Source: Paraglaciecola sp. MB-3u-78
GTDB taxonomy: Bacteria > Pseudomonadota > Gammaproteobacteria > Enterobacterales > Alteromonadaceae
DNA length: 64,000 nt
NCBI RefSeq assembly: GCF_002835935.1
Contig: NZ_PJCF01000005.1
Location: forward strand, 124,001 to 188,000
Reading direction: 5' to 3'
Positions 17,663 to 26,883 of this stretch are shown here, in pieces (the first letter of the stretch is position 1; every line of letters begins with the position of its first letter). Below the pieces are notes generated by a model that worked only from the letters and a program-made list of their open reading frames with translations, did no database searches and was not told the origin of the DNA. Position numbers and translations under genes: made by a program.

Positions 17663-19510
17663 ATGTCCAAACAAACAGAATTAGAGTTACTTGCTGATTT
17701 AGAAAAAATAAGTTACCAAGACCGATATCACTGTAAGACAACATATGATGTGTTTTGCCATGCTGCAGATGAATTCCCTGCTGATATAGCCATAGCTGAA
17801 CATGCCACTGCTTCTCGAGATGAAGTCGCCAAACAGCTGACATTTGCTGCTTTAACCAAAAAAATCAATCAAACAGCAAACCTGTATCAATCTTTCGGCG
17901 TACAGAGAACTGATGTTGTCTCTATATTACTTCCCAACTTAACTGAAACTCATCTTAGTATATGGGCATCACAAGCTGTGGGCATTGCCAACCCTATTAA
18001 CTACCTTTTGCAAGTTGGGCATATTGTTGAAATATTGAATGAGGTAAAAGCAAAAGTATTAGTCACTGTTTCCCTTGATGCTGCCACTGAATTAGGTGAA
18101 AAAGTGCTTCAAATTATTCAGCGTGTACCCTCACTTGAACACATACTGGTGCTGGATGATAGTCATGGGGAAATTAACCATAAAAAAGTCACAGTGACTG
18201 ATTTTAATCGTGGGATCGCAACCCAGCCCAGTGAAAGATTAGCGTCATCCAGTCAACCTAAGGGTGACGATATTGCGATGTACTTCCATACGGGCGGCAC
18301 AACAGGCCGCCCTAAAATAGCCAAACTATCCCATAACAATATTAGTTTTGTGGTGCAGGTGTATGCAGGATTTAATGCTTACCATGGTAAATCTGCAATA
18401 TTAAATGCATTACCATTATTCCATGTGTTTGGTGTGATTGCCGCTAGTTTGGCGATGTTCATTGTAGGTCGCACTGTGGTGATTATGACCCCAGAAGGCT
18501 TTAGAAACCCTAATACAGTGAAAAACTGGTGGTATTTTGTGAATAAATATCAGGTGTGTTGGTTCCCTACTGTACCTACCATTATGTCTGTTTTACTGCA
18601 GCAGCCGGATGAGAAAATTGATCTCAGTTGTTTTGAATATGCGGCTTGTGGATCAGCTCCTTTACCTCTTGAGTTGAAATTATCCTTTCAACGACGATTT
18701 AATTGCAATGTGACTAATGGTTACGGTATGACAGAGTCATCTTGTTTGATTGCTAGAGTATTACCTGACTCTGATATTAAAGGGGTGGCCGTGGGTAATG
18801 GCATACCCTATACCCGCGTGATTGCGGTGCAACTTACGGATAACCACATTAGCCGTATTTGTGCCACTGATGAACCCGGCATTATTTTGGTGAAAGGCCC
18901 TAATATTTTTCAAGGCTATTTGAATGAAAGTGATAATGCGGGTGCATGGGTTGAAGGTGAGTGGTTTAACACCGGTGATTTAGGTGTGATTAATGGGTTA
19001 GGGCACATTCAGCTGACTGGCCGAGCCAAAGATCTGATTATCCGTGGTGGTCATAATATTGATCCCCAAATCATTGAAGATGCGCTCATGGGCCATGCTG
19101 GTGTGATCCAGTCGGTGGCGATTGGCCAACCTGATGTGCATTCAGGAGAAATACCCGTTGCCTATGTGGTGGTGAAAGATAAGCGACAAACTACAGCATC
19201 TGAATTACTGGCTTTTTGCAAAGAGCATATTAGCGAAAGAGCAGCGATCCCTAAACGTATCGAAATACTTGATAGCCTACCTGTTACGGCTGTCGGTAAA
19301 GTATTCAAACCGTTGTTACGTAATAAAGCCACAGAATTTAGCGTGAATGATTTGTTTAAACAACATGATATCACTGCTCAAGTTGAGTCAGAGTTTGACC
19401 CTGAAAAAGGGCAGGTGGTAAATATTCAATTATCAAATAGTCAAGACCAAGACAAAGCCGCTACATTACTTATCGCTTTTCCAGTTTTAGTTAAATACAT
19501 AAATGGTTAA
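17663..19510 (+). CDS. Acyl-CoA synthetase (AMP-forming, long FACL_like type)
   Basis: 615 residues. The ANL-superfamily core is plain: the phosphate loop TGGTTGRPK at 210-218, the NGYGMTESS motif, GEWFNTGDLG and the LIIRGGHNIDPQ hinge followed by a C-terminal VTAVGKVFKP segment with the catalytic Lys. It activates a carboxylic acid to its CoA thioester with ATP. The length and N-terminal extension fit the 600-630-residue acyl-CoA synthetases of proteobacterial catabolic operons rather than FadD. It leads a run of beta-oxidation genes (thiolase 25 bp downstream), so the acid is probably fatty, branched or aryl-aliphatic. Expression is probably controlled by the palindromes upstream. Confidence 0.9.
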   Translation: MSKQTELELLADLEKISYQDRYHCKTTYDVFCHAADEFPADIAIAEHATASRDEVAKQLTFAALTKKINQTANLYQSFGVQRTDVVSILLPNLTETHLSIWASQAVGIANPINYLLQVGHIVEILNEVKAKVLVTVSLDAATELGEKVLQIIQRVPSLEHILVLDDSHGEINHKKVTVTDFNRGIATQPSERLASSSQPKGDDIAMYFHTGGTTGRPKIAKLSHNNISFVVQVYAGFNAYHGKSAILNALPLFHVFGVIAASLAMFIVGRTVVIMTPEGFRNPNTVKNWWYFVNKYQVCWFPTVPTIMSVLLQQPDEKIDLSCFEYAACGSAPLPLELKLSFQRRFNCNVTNGYGMTESSCLIARVLPDSDIKGVAVGNGIPYTRVIAVQLTDNHISRICATDEPGIILVKGPNIFQGYLNESDNAGAWVEGEWFNTGDLGVINGLGHIQLTGRAKDLIIRGGHNIDPQIIEDALMGHAGVIQSVAIGQPDVHSGEIPVAYVVVKDKRQTTASELLAFCKEHISERAAIPKRIEILDSLPVTAVGKVFKPLLRNKATEFSVNDLFKQHDITAQVESEFDPEKGQVVNIQLSNSQDQDKAATLLIAFPVLVKYING

Positions 19511-19535
19511 TTACATCAATTTATAAGGAACAATC

Positions 19536-20735
19536 ATGCAAGATGCCTATATCTACGATGCCGCAAGAACGGCATTTGGACGCCATGGAGGCGTTTTATC
19601 TTCTGTTCGACCCGATGACATGTTGGCGCACCTTATTAAAACCTTAGTGCAACGCAATGACTTTGATTTAAGCCTGTATGAAGATGTGATTGCTGGTAAC
19701 ACCAATCAAGCCGGCGAAGACAGCCGAAACGTAGCCCGCACTGCAGGACTATTAGCGGGTTTGCCGATTGAGACCGGTGGCTTAACCGTAAACCGTTTGT
19801 GTGGTTCAAGTTTAGCGGCGGCATTAGATGCAGCTCGATGTGTAAAAGCCGATGAAGGAGAACTATTTGTTGCCTGTGGTGTTGAGTCTATGAGTCGCGC
19901 ACCTTTTGTTTTAGCCAAAGCTACTTCTGCCTTTGCTAGGCAACAAGAAATGTTTGATACCACTATGGGCGCGCGTTTTACTAACCCAAAGATTGTTAAG
20001 CAGTTTGGTGGTCATTCAATGCCTGAAACGGCTGATAATATTGCCAGCGATTTACATATTAGTAGAGATGAATGTGATGTCTTTGCTGCGGCCTCCCAAT
20101 CTAAATACGAAGCGGCGAAAGTAGCCGGATATTTTAACGATGAAATCATTCCTATTGATGTGTCACAAGGTCGAAAGCTGCCAGCACTTTCTGTCACCAC
20201 TGATGAACATCCACGTCCGGCTTCTACGTTAGAGGCACTCGGTAAATTAAGGCCACTGTTTGATGGTGTGGTTACGGCAGGTAATGCTTCAGGCATCAAC
20301 GATGGCGCTTCTGCCATGATCATTGGTAGTAAAGAAGTCGGCGAAAAAGCGGGTGTCAAACCTCGCGGTAGAATTATTGCTGGTGCCATTGCGGGTGTAC
20401 CACCACGAGTGATGGGCTTAGGCCCCGTGCCTGCTACCCGAAAAGTATTAGCAAGAGCGGGCTTAACCCTAGCCGATATGGACGTTTTAGAATTTAATGA
20501 AGCATTTGCAGTACAAGCCTTAGGGTGCATGAAGCAACTCGGCATTGCCTTTGATGACCCGCGTGTTAATCAAAATGGTGGTGCGATTGCGATTGGTCAT
20601 CCTTTGGGTGCCAGTGGCACACGGATTATGTTGACCGCACTTCGCCAATTAGAAAAAACCGGTGGTCGCTATGCCCTCGCGACAATGTGTATTGGCATTG
20701 GTCAAGGTATCGCTGTGGTTATCGAACGTGTTTAG
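19536..20735 (+). CDS. Acetyl-CoA acyltransferase (thiolase)
   Basis: 399 residues, normal for a degradative thiolase. Catalytic residues are all present: Cys89 in RLCGSSL, His355 in GHPLGASG and Cys385 in MCIGIGQG. The fold motifs EFNEAFA and NGGAIAIGHP are intact. It cleaves 3-oxoacyl-CoA to acetyl-CoA and the shortened acyl-CoA in the cytoplasm. The sequence has some PcaF-like (3-oxoadipyl-CoA thiolase) flavour but the neighbours are general beta-oxidation enzymes, so I do not give a symbol. It lies between the CoA ligase and the bifunctional hydratase/dehydrogenase, all on the same strand with short gaps. Confidence 0.93.
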   Translation: MQDAYIYDAARTAFGRHGGVLSSVRPDDMLAHLIKTLVQRNDFDLSLYEDVIAGNTNQAGEDSRNVARTAGLLAGLPIETGGLTVNRLCGSSLAAALDAARCVKADEGELFVACGVESMSRAPFVLAKATSAFARQQEMFDTTMGARFTNPKIVKQFGGHSMPETADNIASDLHISRDECDVFAAASQSKYEAAKVAGYFNDEIIPIDVSQGRKLPALSVTTDEHPRPASTLEALGKLRPLFDGVVTAGNASGINDGASAMIIGSKEVGEKAGVKPRGRIIAGAIAGVPPRVMGLGPVPATRKVLARAGLTLADMDVLEFNEAFAVQALGCMKQLGIAFDDPRVNQNGGAIAIGHPLGASGTRIMLTALRQLEKTGGRYALATMCIGIGQGIAVVIERV

Positions 20736-20808
20736 TTCTCCAGTAAATCTCCAATGAAACTCCAATGAGTCTTTAATAAAGAGCTTTCTAAAAGTAAGGA
20801 ATGAATTT

Positions 20809-22905
20809 ATGTCAGTTGTTAGTTATCAATTAGAGGGTGATATCGGTGTTATTCGATTAAATAACCCGCCAGTCAACGCCCTTTCACATGCATTACGTAG
20901 CGGTATTCAAGAGGCGGTAATCCAAGCTAAAACAGATGGTTCGTTAGCTTTAGTACTCATATGTGAAGGGCGTACCTTTATTGCTGGCGCGGATATTTCC
21001 GAATTTGGTCAACCCCCGCAACATCCCTCTTTGCAAGAGTTGCTCGTTATCATTGAAGCATCGCAAAAACCCATTATTGCGGCTATACACGGCACCGCGC
21101 TTGGTGGTGGATTAGAAACTGCCTTGGCGTGTCACTACCGTTGTGCTTTGCCCAGTGCCGAAGTGGGTTTACCAGAAGTGAAACTAGGTTTACTGCCAGG
21201 TGCAGGCGGTACCCAAAGAGTACCAAGATTAACAGGCGTTAAAGCTGCACTAGATTTAATGACTTCAGGCACGCCTATCGCGGCCGCTAAAGCCCTGAGT
21301 ATTGGTTTAATTGATAAACTGATTGATGGTGATTTACTTAGCGGCACAATAGATTTTGCCAAAGAGGTGATTGCACAAGGTTCAGAGCTTAAAAAAGTCA
21401 GCGCTTTAGAGGTGGATAAAGAAGGCGCTACAGATGAATTTTTTGCCGAATATAGGACTTCATTAAAAAAGCGTTATCGTGGGCAAAAAGCGCCACTACG
21501 TATTGTTGAATGTGTTGAGGCCGCCTTAATTGAACCTTTTAATCAAGGTTTAAAAGTTGAAAGGCGTTTATTTACAGAGTGTATGCAATCATCCCAGTCT
21601 GCTGCTCTAAGGCATATGTTTTTTGCGCAAAGGAAGGCGGCAAAAATAGATGGATTAGCCAAAGACATACCCCTAAAAGACATCAAACGAGTGGGTATTA
21701 TTGGTGGTGGAACAATGGGCGGCGGCATTGCAATGAATTTTGCAAATGTGGGCATTCCGGTCACTTTGCTTGAAATCAACCAAGAAGCATTACAACGCGG
21801 TAAGGATATTATCGATAAAAATTACGCCATGACTGTGAGTAAAGGTAAGTTAAGCGCTGAGCAGGCAATAGGGCGCCAAGAGCTGATCACCGGTACCACG
21901 GATTATAATGATTTATCTGATATAGACTTAGTGATAGAAGCGGTATTCGAAAGCCTCGATATCAAAAAACAAGTCTTTAGTAAGCTAGATGAGGTGTGTA
22001 AACAAGGAGCTATTTTAGCTACTAACACTTCGTATCAAGACGTGAATTTAATTGCTCAGGCTACCTCTCGTCCCCAAGATGTGATTGGGCTTCACTTTTT
22101 CAGCCCAGCCAATGTAATGAAATTACTAGAAATTGTGCGCGGCGAACACACTTCTGATCAAGTACTAGCCACATGTATGGCTATGGCTAAAACCATCAAT
22201 AAAGTGCCTGTAATGTCCCGTGTTTGTTACGGCTTTATTGGTAATCGTATGTTGCGCCTCTATGCTCGCGAAGCACAATTATGTTTACTTCAAGGCGCAT
22301 CTCCAGACGACATAGACACAGTGATGCAAAATTTTGGTATGGCGATGGGCCCATTAGCTGTTGGCGATTTAGCTGGGATCGATATCGGTTACAAAGCTCG
22401 CGAAGCACTCACTGCTGAGCAAAAAGGTGATGTGAGAACATATTGTATTGCAGATGCGCTTTACAAAATGGGCCGCTTAGGACAAAAAACGGGAGCAGGT
22501 TATTACCGCTATGACTCACAAACACGGCAGCGTTACTCTGATCCCATAGTAGAGCAAGTGATTGAAGAGCAAGCTGAAAAATATGATGTTGAGCGCGAAG
22601 GATTAACCGAGCACACAATTTTAGCGCGATTAACGTTTGCTCTAATCAACGAGGGTTTTAAAATACTCGAAGAGGGCATCGCTCAGCGTCCCAGTGATAT
22701 TGATGTGGTTTATGTCAATGGTTATGGATTTCCTGCCTACCGAGGTGGCCCGATGTTTTATGCAGATACCGTTGGTTTAGACAAAATTTATCAAACCATT
22801 TGTGAATTTGGCGACACTTACGGTGCAGAGTTTTGGGAACCGGCAGCGTTATTAAAACAACTGGTCACAGAAGGAAAAACCTTAACTCAGTGGGCCAACC
22901 GCTAA
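20809..22905 (+). CDS. Bifunctional enoyl-CoA hydratase / 3-hydroxyacyl-CoA dehydrogenase
   Basis: 698 residues. Residues 1-190 are a crotonase domain: oxyanion-hole motif GRTFIAGADISEFG and the catalytic segment GTALGGGLETALACHYR ... VGLPEVKLGLLPGAGGTQR. Residues about 293-690 are the dehydrogenase: NAD-binding GIIGGGTMGGGIAMNFA, the FFSPANVMKLLEIV catalytic-His segment (GLHFFSPA) and the VCYGFIGNRML helix. It converts enoyl-CoA to 3-oxoacyl-CoA, feeding the thiolase upstream. The architecture is FadJ/FadB-like but with no separate alpha-subunit linker peculiarities I can identify. Followed at once by a strong terminator. Confidence 0.93.
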   Translation: MSVVSYQLEGDIGVIRLNNPPVNALSHALRSGIQEAVIQAKTDGSLALVLICEGRTFIAGADISEFGQPPQHPSLQELLVIIEASQKPIIAAIHGTALGGGLETALACHYRCALPSAEVGLPEVKLGLLPGAGGTQRVPRLTGVKAALDLMTSGTPIAAAKALSIGLIDKLIDGDLLSGTIDFAKEVIAQGSELKKVSALEVDKEGATDEFFAEYRTSLKKRYRGQKAPLRIVECVEAALIEPFNQGLKVERRLFTECMQSSQSAALRHMFFAQRKAAKIDGLAKDIPLKDIKRVGIIGGGTMGGGIAMNFANVGIPVTLLEINQEALQRGKDIIDKNYAMTVSKGKLSAEQAIGRQELITGTTDYNDLSDIDLVIEAVFESLDIKKQVFSKLDEVCKQGAILATNTSYQDVNLIAQATSRPQDVIGLHFFSPANVMKLLEIVRGEHTSDQVLATCMAMAKTINKVPVMSRVCYGFIGNRMLRLYAREAQLCLLQGASPDDIDTVMQNFGMAMGPLAVGDLAGIDIGYKAREALTAEQKGDVRTYCIADALYKMGRLGQKTGAGYYRYDSQTRQRYSDPIVEQVIEEQAEKYDVEREGLTEHTILARLTFALINEGFKILEEGIAQRPSDIDVVYVNGYGFPAYRGGPMFYADTVGLDKIYQTICEFGDTYGAEFWEPAALLKQLVTEGKTLTQWANR

Positions 22906-22915
22906 ATAAGTTTAC

Positions 22916-22953
22916 AATGCGTTATGTTGGTTTTCTGACATAACGCATTTTTT
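22916..22953 (+). terminator. Strong rho-independent terminator
   Basis: AATGCGTTATGT (22916-22927) pairs perfectly with ACATAACGCATT (22938-22949) and is followed by a T-run to 22953. It ends the first three-gene unit, so the following flavoprotein gene needs either read-through or its own promoter. Confidence 0.88.
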
Positions 22954-22987
22954 GTTGATCACATCGAATATCTTATAGAGGACCAAT

Positions 22988-23965
22988 ATGTCAATTCCAA
23001 AGACACTACAAAATAAATTATCTTTGCCTGTTATCAGTGCTCCTATGTTTATCATCTCTGGACCAGAATTAGTCATCGCGCAATGTAAAGCCGGTATTGT
23101 TGGGTCTTTCCCGGCGCTCAATGCCCGCCCACAATCATTACTTGGTGAGTGGCTAACCACTATCAAAACTGAGCTAGATGCATATCAGGCCACTAATCCT
23201 AAGGCTATTGTTTCACCCTATGCAGTTAATTTAATTGTGCATAAGAGCAACGACCGTTTAGAAGATGATGTGAACACCTGCATCGAATTCAAGGTGCCGA
23301 TTATTATTACCAGCTTGCGTGCCTTAGATCCTAATTTGGTTGAACGTATTCACGCTTATGGCGGCATTATTTTTCACGATGTGATTAATGTGCGTCATGC
23401 CCAAAAGGCCATCGAAGTGGGGGTTGATGGATTAGTGTTGGTGTGTGCTGGTGCTGGTGGTCATGCCGGAACGTTAAGTCCTTTTGCTTTAGTGAGTGAA
23501 ATTAAACAATTTTTTGATGGCCCTATTGCGTTGTCAGGTTCGATTGCAAATGGTGCCTCAATCTTGTCGGCACAAGCCTTAGGTGCTGATTTTGCCTATA
23601 TTGGCACGCGTTTTATTGCCAGCAAAGAAGCCAATGCCGAACAGGCATATAAAACCATGTTGGTACAAAGTAGTGCCAAAGATATTGTGTACAGCTCTTT
23701 ATTTACCGGCGTGCATGGAAATTACCTTAAACCCAGTATTACTAATGCTGGCTTAGACCCTGATGATTTAGAGCAGGGTGATAAAAACAAAATGAAATTT
23801 GGCTCTGAGGGCGGCAGTAAAACTAAAGCTTGGAAAGATATTTGGGGTGCAGGCCAAGGATTAGGCAGTATTGCTGATGTCACCGATGTGGCTACGATTG
23901 TTGCCCGCTTCAAAACAGAATACGACTTGGCATTATCTCGTTTAAATGGTCTGAATAATCAATAA
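22988..23965 (+). CDS. Nitronate monooxygenase / 2-nitropropane dioxygenase-like flavoprotein
   Basis: 325 residues, an FMN TIM barrel. Family marks are the N-terminal PVISAPMFIISGPELV, the CAGAGGHAG signature with its active-site His, and the ALGADFAYIGTRFIASKEA phosphate-binding region. Class members oxidise nitronates, but many in catabolic operons act as flavin reductases or dehydrogenases on acyl-CoA intermediates. Since the neighbours are beta-oxidation enzymes and no acyl-CoA dehydrogenase is present in this unit, a role on the CoA pathway is a reasonable alternative to nitronate detoxification; that is inference. Confidence 0.85.
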   Translation: MSIPKTLQNKLSLPVISAPMFIISGPELVIAQCKAGIVGSFPALNARPQSLLGEWLTTIKTELDAYQATNPKAIVSPYAVNLIVHKSNDRLEDDVNTCIEFKVPIIITSLRALDPNLVERIHAYGGIIFHDVINVRHAQKAIEVGVDGLVLVCAGAGGHAGTLSPFALVSEIKQFFDGPIALSGSIANGASILSAQALGADFAYIGTRFIASKEANAEQAYKTMLVQSSAKDIVYSSLFTGVHGNYLKPSITNAGLDPDDLEQGDKNKMKFGSEGGSKTKAWKDIWGAGQGLGSIADVTDVATIVARFKTEYDLALSRLNGLNNQ

Positions 23966-24041
23966 GTACAGTTAGCTCGTGCAATTAGCTAATGTATTTA
24001 ACTAATTTATTTAACTAGTGCAATAAATAGGCGCAATAAAT

Positions 24042-24776
24042 ATGGAATCTGAAGAGAATGTACTCATTCAAACTGACAGTGGTGTTTTACACATTGGTAT
24101 TCATCGTCCCAAGAAAAAAAATGCTTTAACCCGCTCAATGTATCTTGCTATGGCTAAAGCACTAAAAGACAGTGTGTCTGATGAGAGTGTTAAAGTTGTG
24201 TTGATCTACGGCACTCAAGATGCGTTTTCTGCAGGTAATGATTTAAACGATTTTAATTCTCGTGATTTTGATCAACCCTCACCGGCATCAGTTTTATTAC
24301 GTGAACTACATCACTATCCTAAGCCAATCGTCGGAGCAGTATCTGGGGTAGCTATTGGCATAGGCGTCACTATGCTGCTGCATTTTGATTTGGTTTATGC
24401 ATCAGACACGTATTTTAAAATGCCTTTCGTGGATTTAGGTGCTTGCCCTGAAGGCGGCTCAAGTCTGCTTATTCCTTTGTTAGCAGGTCACCGTAAAGCC
24501 GCAGAAGTATTAATGCTGGGTGATGCTTTTAATACGCAATCAGCTATTAATATGGGTATTGTTAACCAACAAATAGACAAATCTGAAGTACTTGATTTTG
24601 CTTTATCAAAAGCGCAAGCATTGGCACTCAAGCCTCAAAATGCTTTGCGAACCACTAAAAGATTGCTAAAAGCACCGCAGCAGACACTCCTTGGTCAAAT
24701 TATTGAAGATGAGTTAGTGATTTTTTCTGAGTTACTGCAAAGCGAAGAATCACAAGCCGCTAGAAAAATTAAATAA
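24042..24776 (+). CDS. Enoyl-CoA hydratase/isomerase family protein
   Basis: 244 residues, a single crotonase domain. The oxyanion-hole strand (AFSAGNDLNDF) and the second loop (SGVAIGIGVTMLLHFDLVYAS, then FVDLGACPEGGSSLLIP) are recognisable. The usual second catalytic Glu region reads LGACPEGGSS, so at least one glutamate is retained. It hydrates or isomerises an enoyl-CoA. It is the second hydratase in this cluster, which suggests that the pathway handles a modified acyl chain as well as a linear one. Followed 16 bp later by a thioesterase. Confidence 0.85.
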   Translation: MESEENVLIQTDSGVLHIGIHRPKKKNALTRSMYLAMAKALKDSVSDESVKVVLIYGTQDAFSAGNDLNDFNSRDFDQPSPASVLLRELHHYPKPIVGAVSGVAIGIGVTMLLHFDLVYASDTYFKMPFVDLGACPEGGSSLLIPLLAGHRKAAEVLMLGDAFNTQSAINMGIVNQQIDKSEVLDFALSKAQALALKPQNALRTTKRLLKAPQQTLLGQIIEDELVIFSELLQSEESQAARKIK

Positions 24777-24792
24777 GAGTGTTAAAAATATA

Positions 24793-25188
24793 ATGACATC
24801 TTGGGCAAATAAAATAATGCCGCCTTTTAATAACCATTTAGGTTTTGTGGTTGAAGAATGGCGAGAAAAATATATTAAAATGAGTGCTGAACTTAAACCT
24901 GAACATCTGAACCGTTCAGATATCCCCCATGGTGGTTTTATTTCGGCCTTATTAGATGCAACCACCGCATTGTCTGGGGCATATAGTGATGACCCGATTG
25001 AATATAGAAAAGCGCTGACTTTATCATTAAACATCAATTTTTTAGGGCAAGCACAATCCAACACACTTTATGCCATTGGGAAAGTGACGGCTTCTGGTCG
25101 AAATATCTATTATGGTGCCGGTGATGTATATGATTCTTTTGATAATCATATTGCTTCTGGGCAAGGCGTATTTAGGTATAGAAAATAG
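24793..25188 (+). CDS. PaaI-type hotdog thioesterase
   Basis: 131 residues with the hotdog central helix and catalytic segment DIPHGGFISALLDATTAL, in the PaaI/YbgC-like style (HGG then Asp/Thr). It would release CoA from an aryl- or acyl-CoA, often as a safety valve when an intermediate accumulates. It ends the beta-oxidation cluster, 16 bp behind the enoyl-CoA hydratase, and convergent with the FAD oxidoreductase. Confidence 0.85.
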   Translation: MTSWANKIMPPFNNHLGFVVEEWREKYIKMSAELKPEHLNRSDIPHGGFISALLDATTALSGAYSDDPIEYRKALTLSLNINFLGQAQSNTLYAIGKVTASGRNIYYGAGDVYDSFDNHIASGQGVFRYRK

Positions 25189-25257
25189 GGTTCTGATGCT
25201 AACGGACAGTCAACATCCACCCAGTGCAATTTCTATTTAACCAGAAGCAGAAAGTGC

Positions 25258-26466
25258 TTAATATCGCTTAACTTTCTCAAATTGACGACTTGGACGATAG
25301 CGACTTAACGCATCGATGTTTTTATTGCCGATTAACTCCTGTGACACCATACGACCTAGGATCGGCGCTAGCGTAACGCCACTATGCGTCACTGCGATGT
25401 AGACGTAAGGAACTTCAGTAGAAAATCCTAGGACTGGATGGCCATCCAAAGGCAATGGACGCCAGCCTATATAGACATTTTCTACTTGTGCATTGCTTAA
25501 TTGGGGCACGTACTTAATGGCATTATCCAATATGCTGTTAGCATGTTGTTGCGCGAGCGCTTCGCTCGGATATTCATTCGGTCTGTTTTGTAATCTGGCA
25601 CTATGTGCCGAGGTATTTGGTGGACCCGCTTGCTCTCCCAACACGACCCGTCCGTCTAATCGCTGATGAATATGTACCCCCGGAGCTACAATAATTTTGT
25701 TTAGTATCGGCTCCATCGGCTCTGTTACCACAATAATACCAGGCGTTGTGCGTTGTGGAATGTCCATTTTAGCGATATCAGTAATAGTGTTTGATGCTGC
25801 ACCAACCGCAAGCACAAGCTTATTAAAGGTGATAGGACCACAAGTTGTATTTGCCACTCTGGTCGCTGTGGTATCAGTAATACTCTCTAACTTGCACGGG
25901 TATTTTACCTTTGCGCCACTATTCATTGCTGCGGATAAGAACCGCTGGGTTGCTTGAGCGGGGTCAACGGCACCATCGTTCTGTGAGTAAGCGATAGCAT
26001 CGACATCCATGAAATTGACTTTGGGCTCCAATGACTTGGCATTCAATGGGCTAACCATTTTGGCCGCTTCACCCCAGCTTTGTTGTTCTTGTATTTGTTG
26101 GCTGAGCTTTTCTTGGCGCTTGGGATTGCCAAACCATTCTAATGAGCCACCCCATTTAACTGGGATATTAAGTTGCTTCGATAATGGATGCCAATAAGCC
26201 ACACTTTGTTGGTTCAAGGAGTGATAGGCTTTAGGTTGCTTAGCCCAAGATGCATTGATCCAAGCAAAGGTACCCAAAGAAGCATGAGAAGCGGGAGCCT
26301 GCATATCAATTACGATCACCTCAACGCCTTCAATGGCTAGATGGTATGCAATTGAGGCCCCAACTATACCGGCGCCCACCACTAAGACTTTTTCTTCAGC
26401 TTTCACATGCTGGTTCATAAGTAATAAAATTAAAATAGAAAAAGCAAATGTAAAAAAAGCTTTCAT
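25258..26466 (-). CDS. FAD-dependent oxidoreductase (DAO family), exported or membrane-linked
   Basis: 402 residues. An N-terminal hydrophobic segment (FFTFAFSILILLLMNQHVKA) looks like a signal peptide or anchor. It is followed by the dinucleotide-binding motif VVGAGIVGASIAYHLA (about 29-45), then the acid EVIVIDMQ. The end (YIAVTHSGVTLAPILGRMVSQEL) matches the second FAD contact of D-amino-acid dehydrogenase/sarcosine oxidase-type enzymes. It probably oxidises an amine or amino acid at the membrane or in the periplasm. It is divergent from the TRAP transporter genes, which may bring in the same class of substrate. Confidence 0.82.
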   Translation of the reverse strand: MKAFFTFAFSILILLLMNQHVKAEEKVLVVGAGIVGASIAYHLAIEGVEVIVIDMQAPASHASLGTFAWINASWAKQPKAYHSLNQQSVAYWHPLSKQLNIPVKWGGSLEWFGNPKRQEKLSQQIQEQQSWGEAAKMVSPLNAKSLEPKVNFMDVDAIAYSQNDGAVDPAQATQRFLSAAMNSGAKVKYPCKLESITDTTATRVANTTCGPITFNKLVLAVGAASNTITDIAKMDIPQRTTPGIIVVTEPMEPILNKIIVAPGVHIHQRLDGRVVLGEQAGPPNTSAHSARLQNRPNEYPSEALAQQHANSILDNAIKYVPQLSNAQVENVYIGWRPLPLDGHPVLGFSTEVPYVYIAVTHSGVTLAPILGRMVSQELIGNKNIDALSRYRPSRQFEKVKRY

Positions 26467-26883
26467 AAGTCAGTATCCTTGCAAGGTGATGTAGTCTCGA
26501 TAACATCCTAAATGTTTAACAAGCACTAAGGGAGTACCAAAAGAGTCAACACTATACCTATCTTATGTAATAGGCGTGTATTTTGTGATGCTTAAACAGG
26601 GTAGCAATAAAGAGGTCCGTCTTTTTGCTATTAGTTAGCTGCATTTTCTACAAATCGAAGTTGACTTCTTGAACAAGATTTTTTGTCGTGGCGGTGATTT
26701 TTCCTCGCTGGTTACTCCCTCAAATTTAGGGCAAAAGAGCAGATCCTGCGACCGTAAAAAGGTTGATTCTGTTTAGTAAACAACAGCCTTGCAGCACTAT
26801 GTTTGTTAATGTAAAGTAACAAGCATGAATGGCTCTTTAATTCCGCTAAGCGAAATATGTGTAGTTCTTGTGAGAAGTAAATA
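26467..26883. promoter_or_regulatory. Divergent control region, FAD oxidoreductase / TRAP operon
   Basis: 417 bp without a credible gene. Two small perfect dyads are visible: GAAGT-TG-ACTTC (26657-26668) and GTTTA-G-TAAAC (26771-26781), either of which could be a repressor site. I looked for riboswitch-like conserved blocks and found none that I can defend. Confidence 0.35.

Noticed and set aside
26690-26860. Riboswitch-like leader before the TRAP operon
   Set aside because: GGGCAAA and GCGAC phrases recalled c-di-GMP aptamers, but the order and pairing did not fit any class I know.
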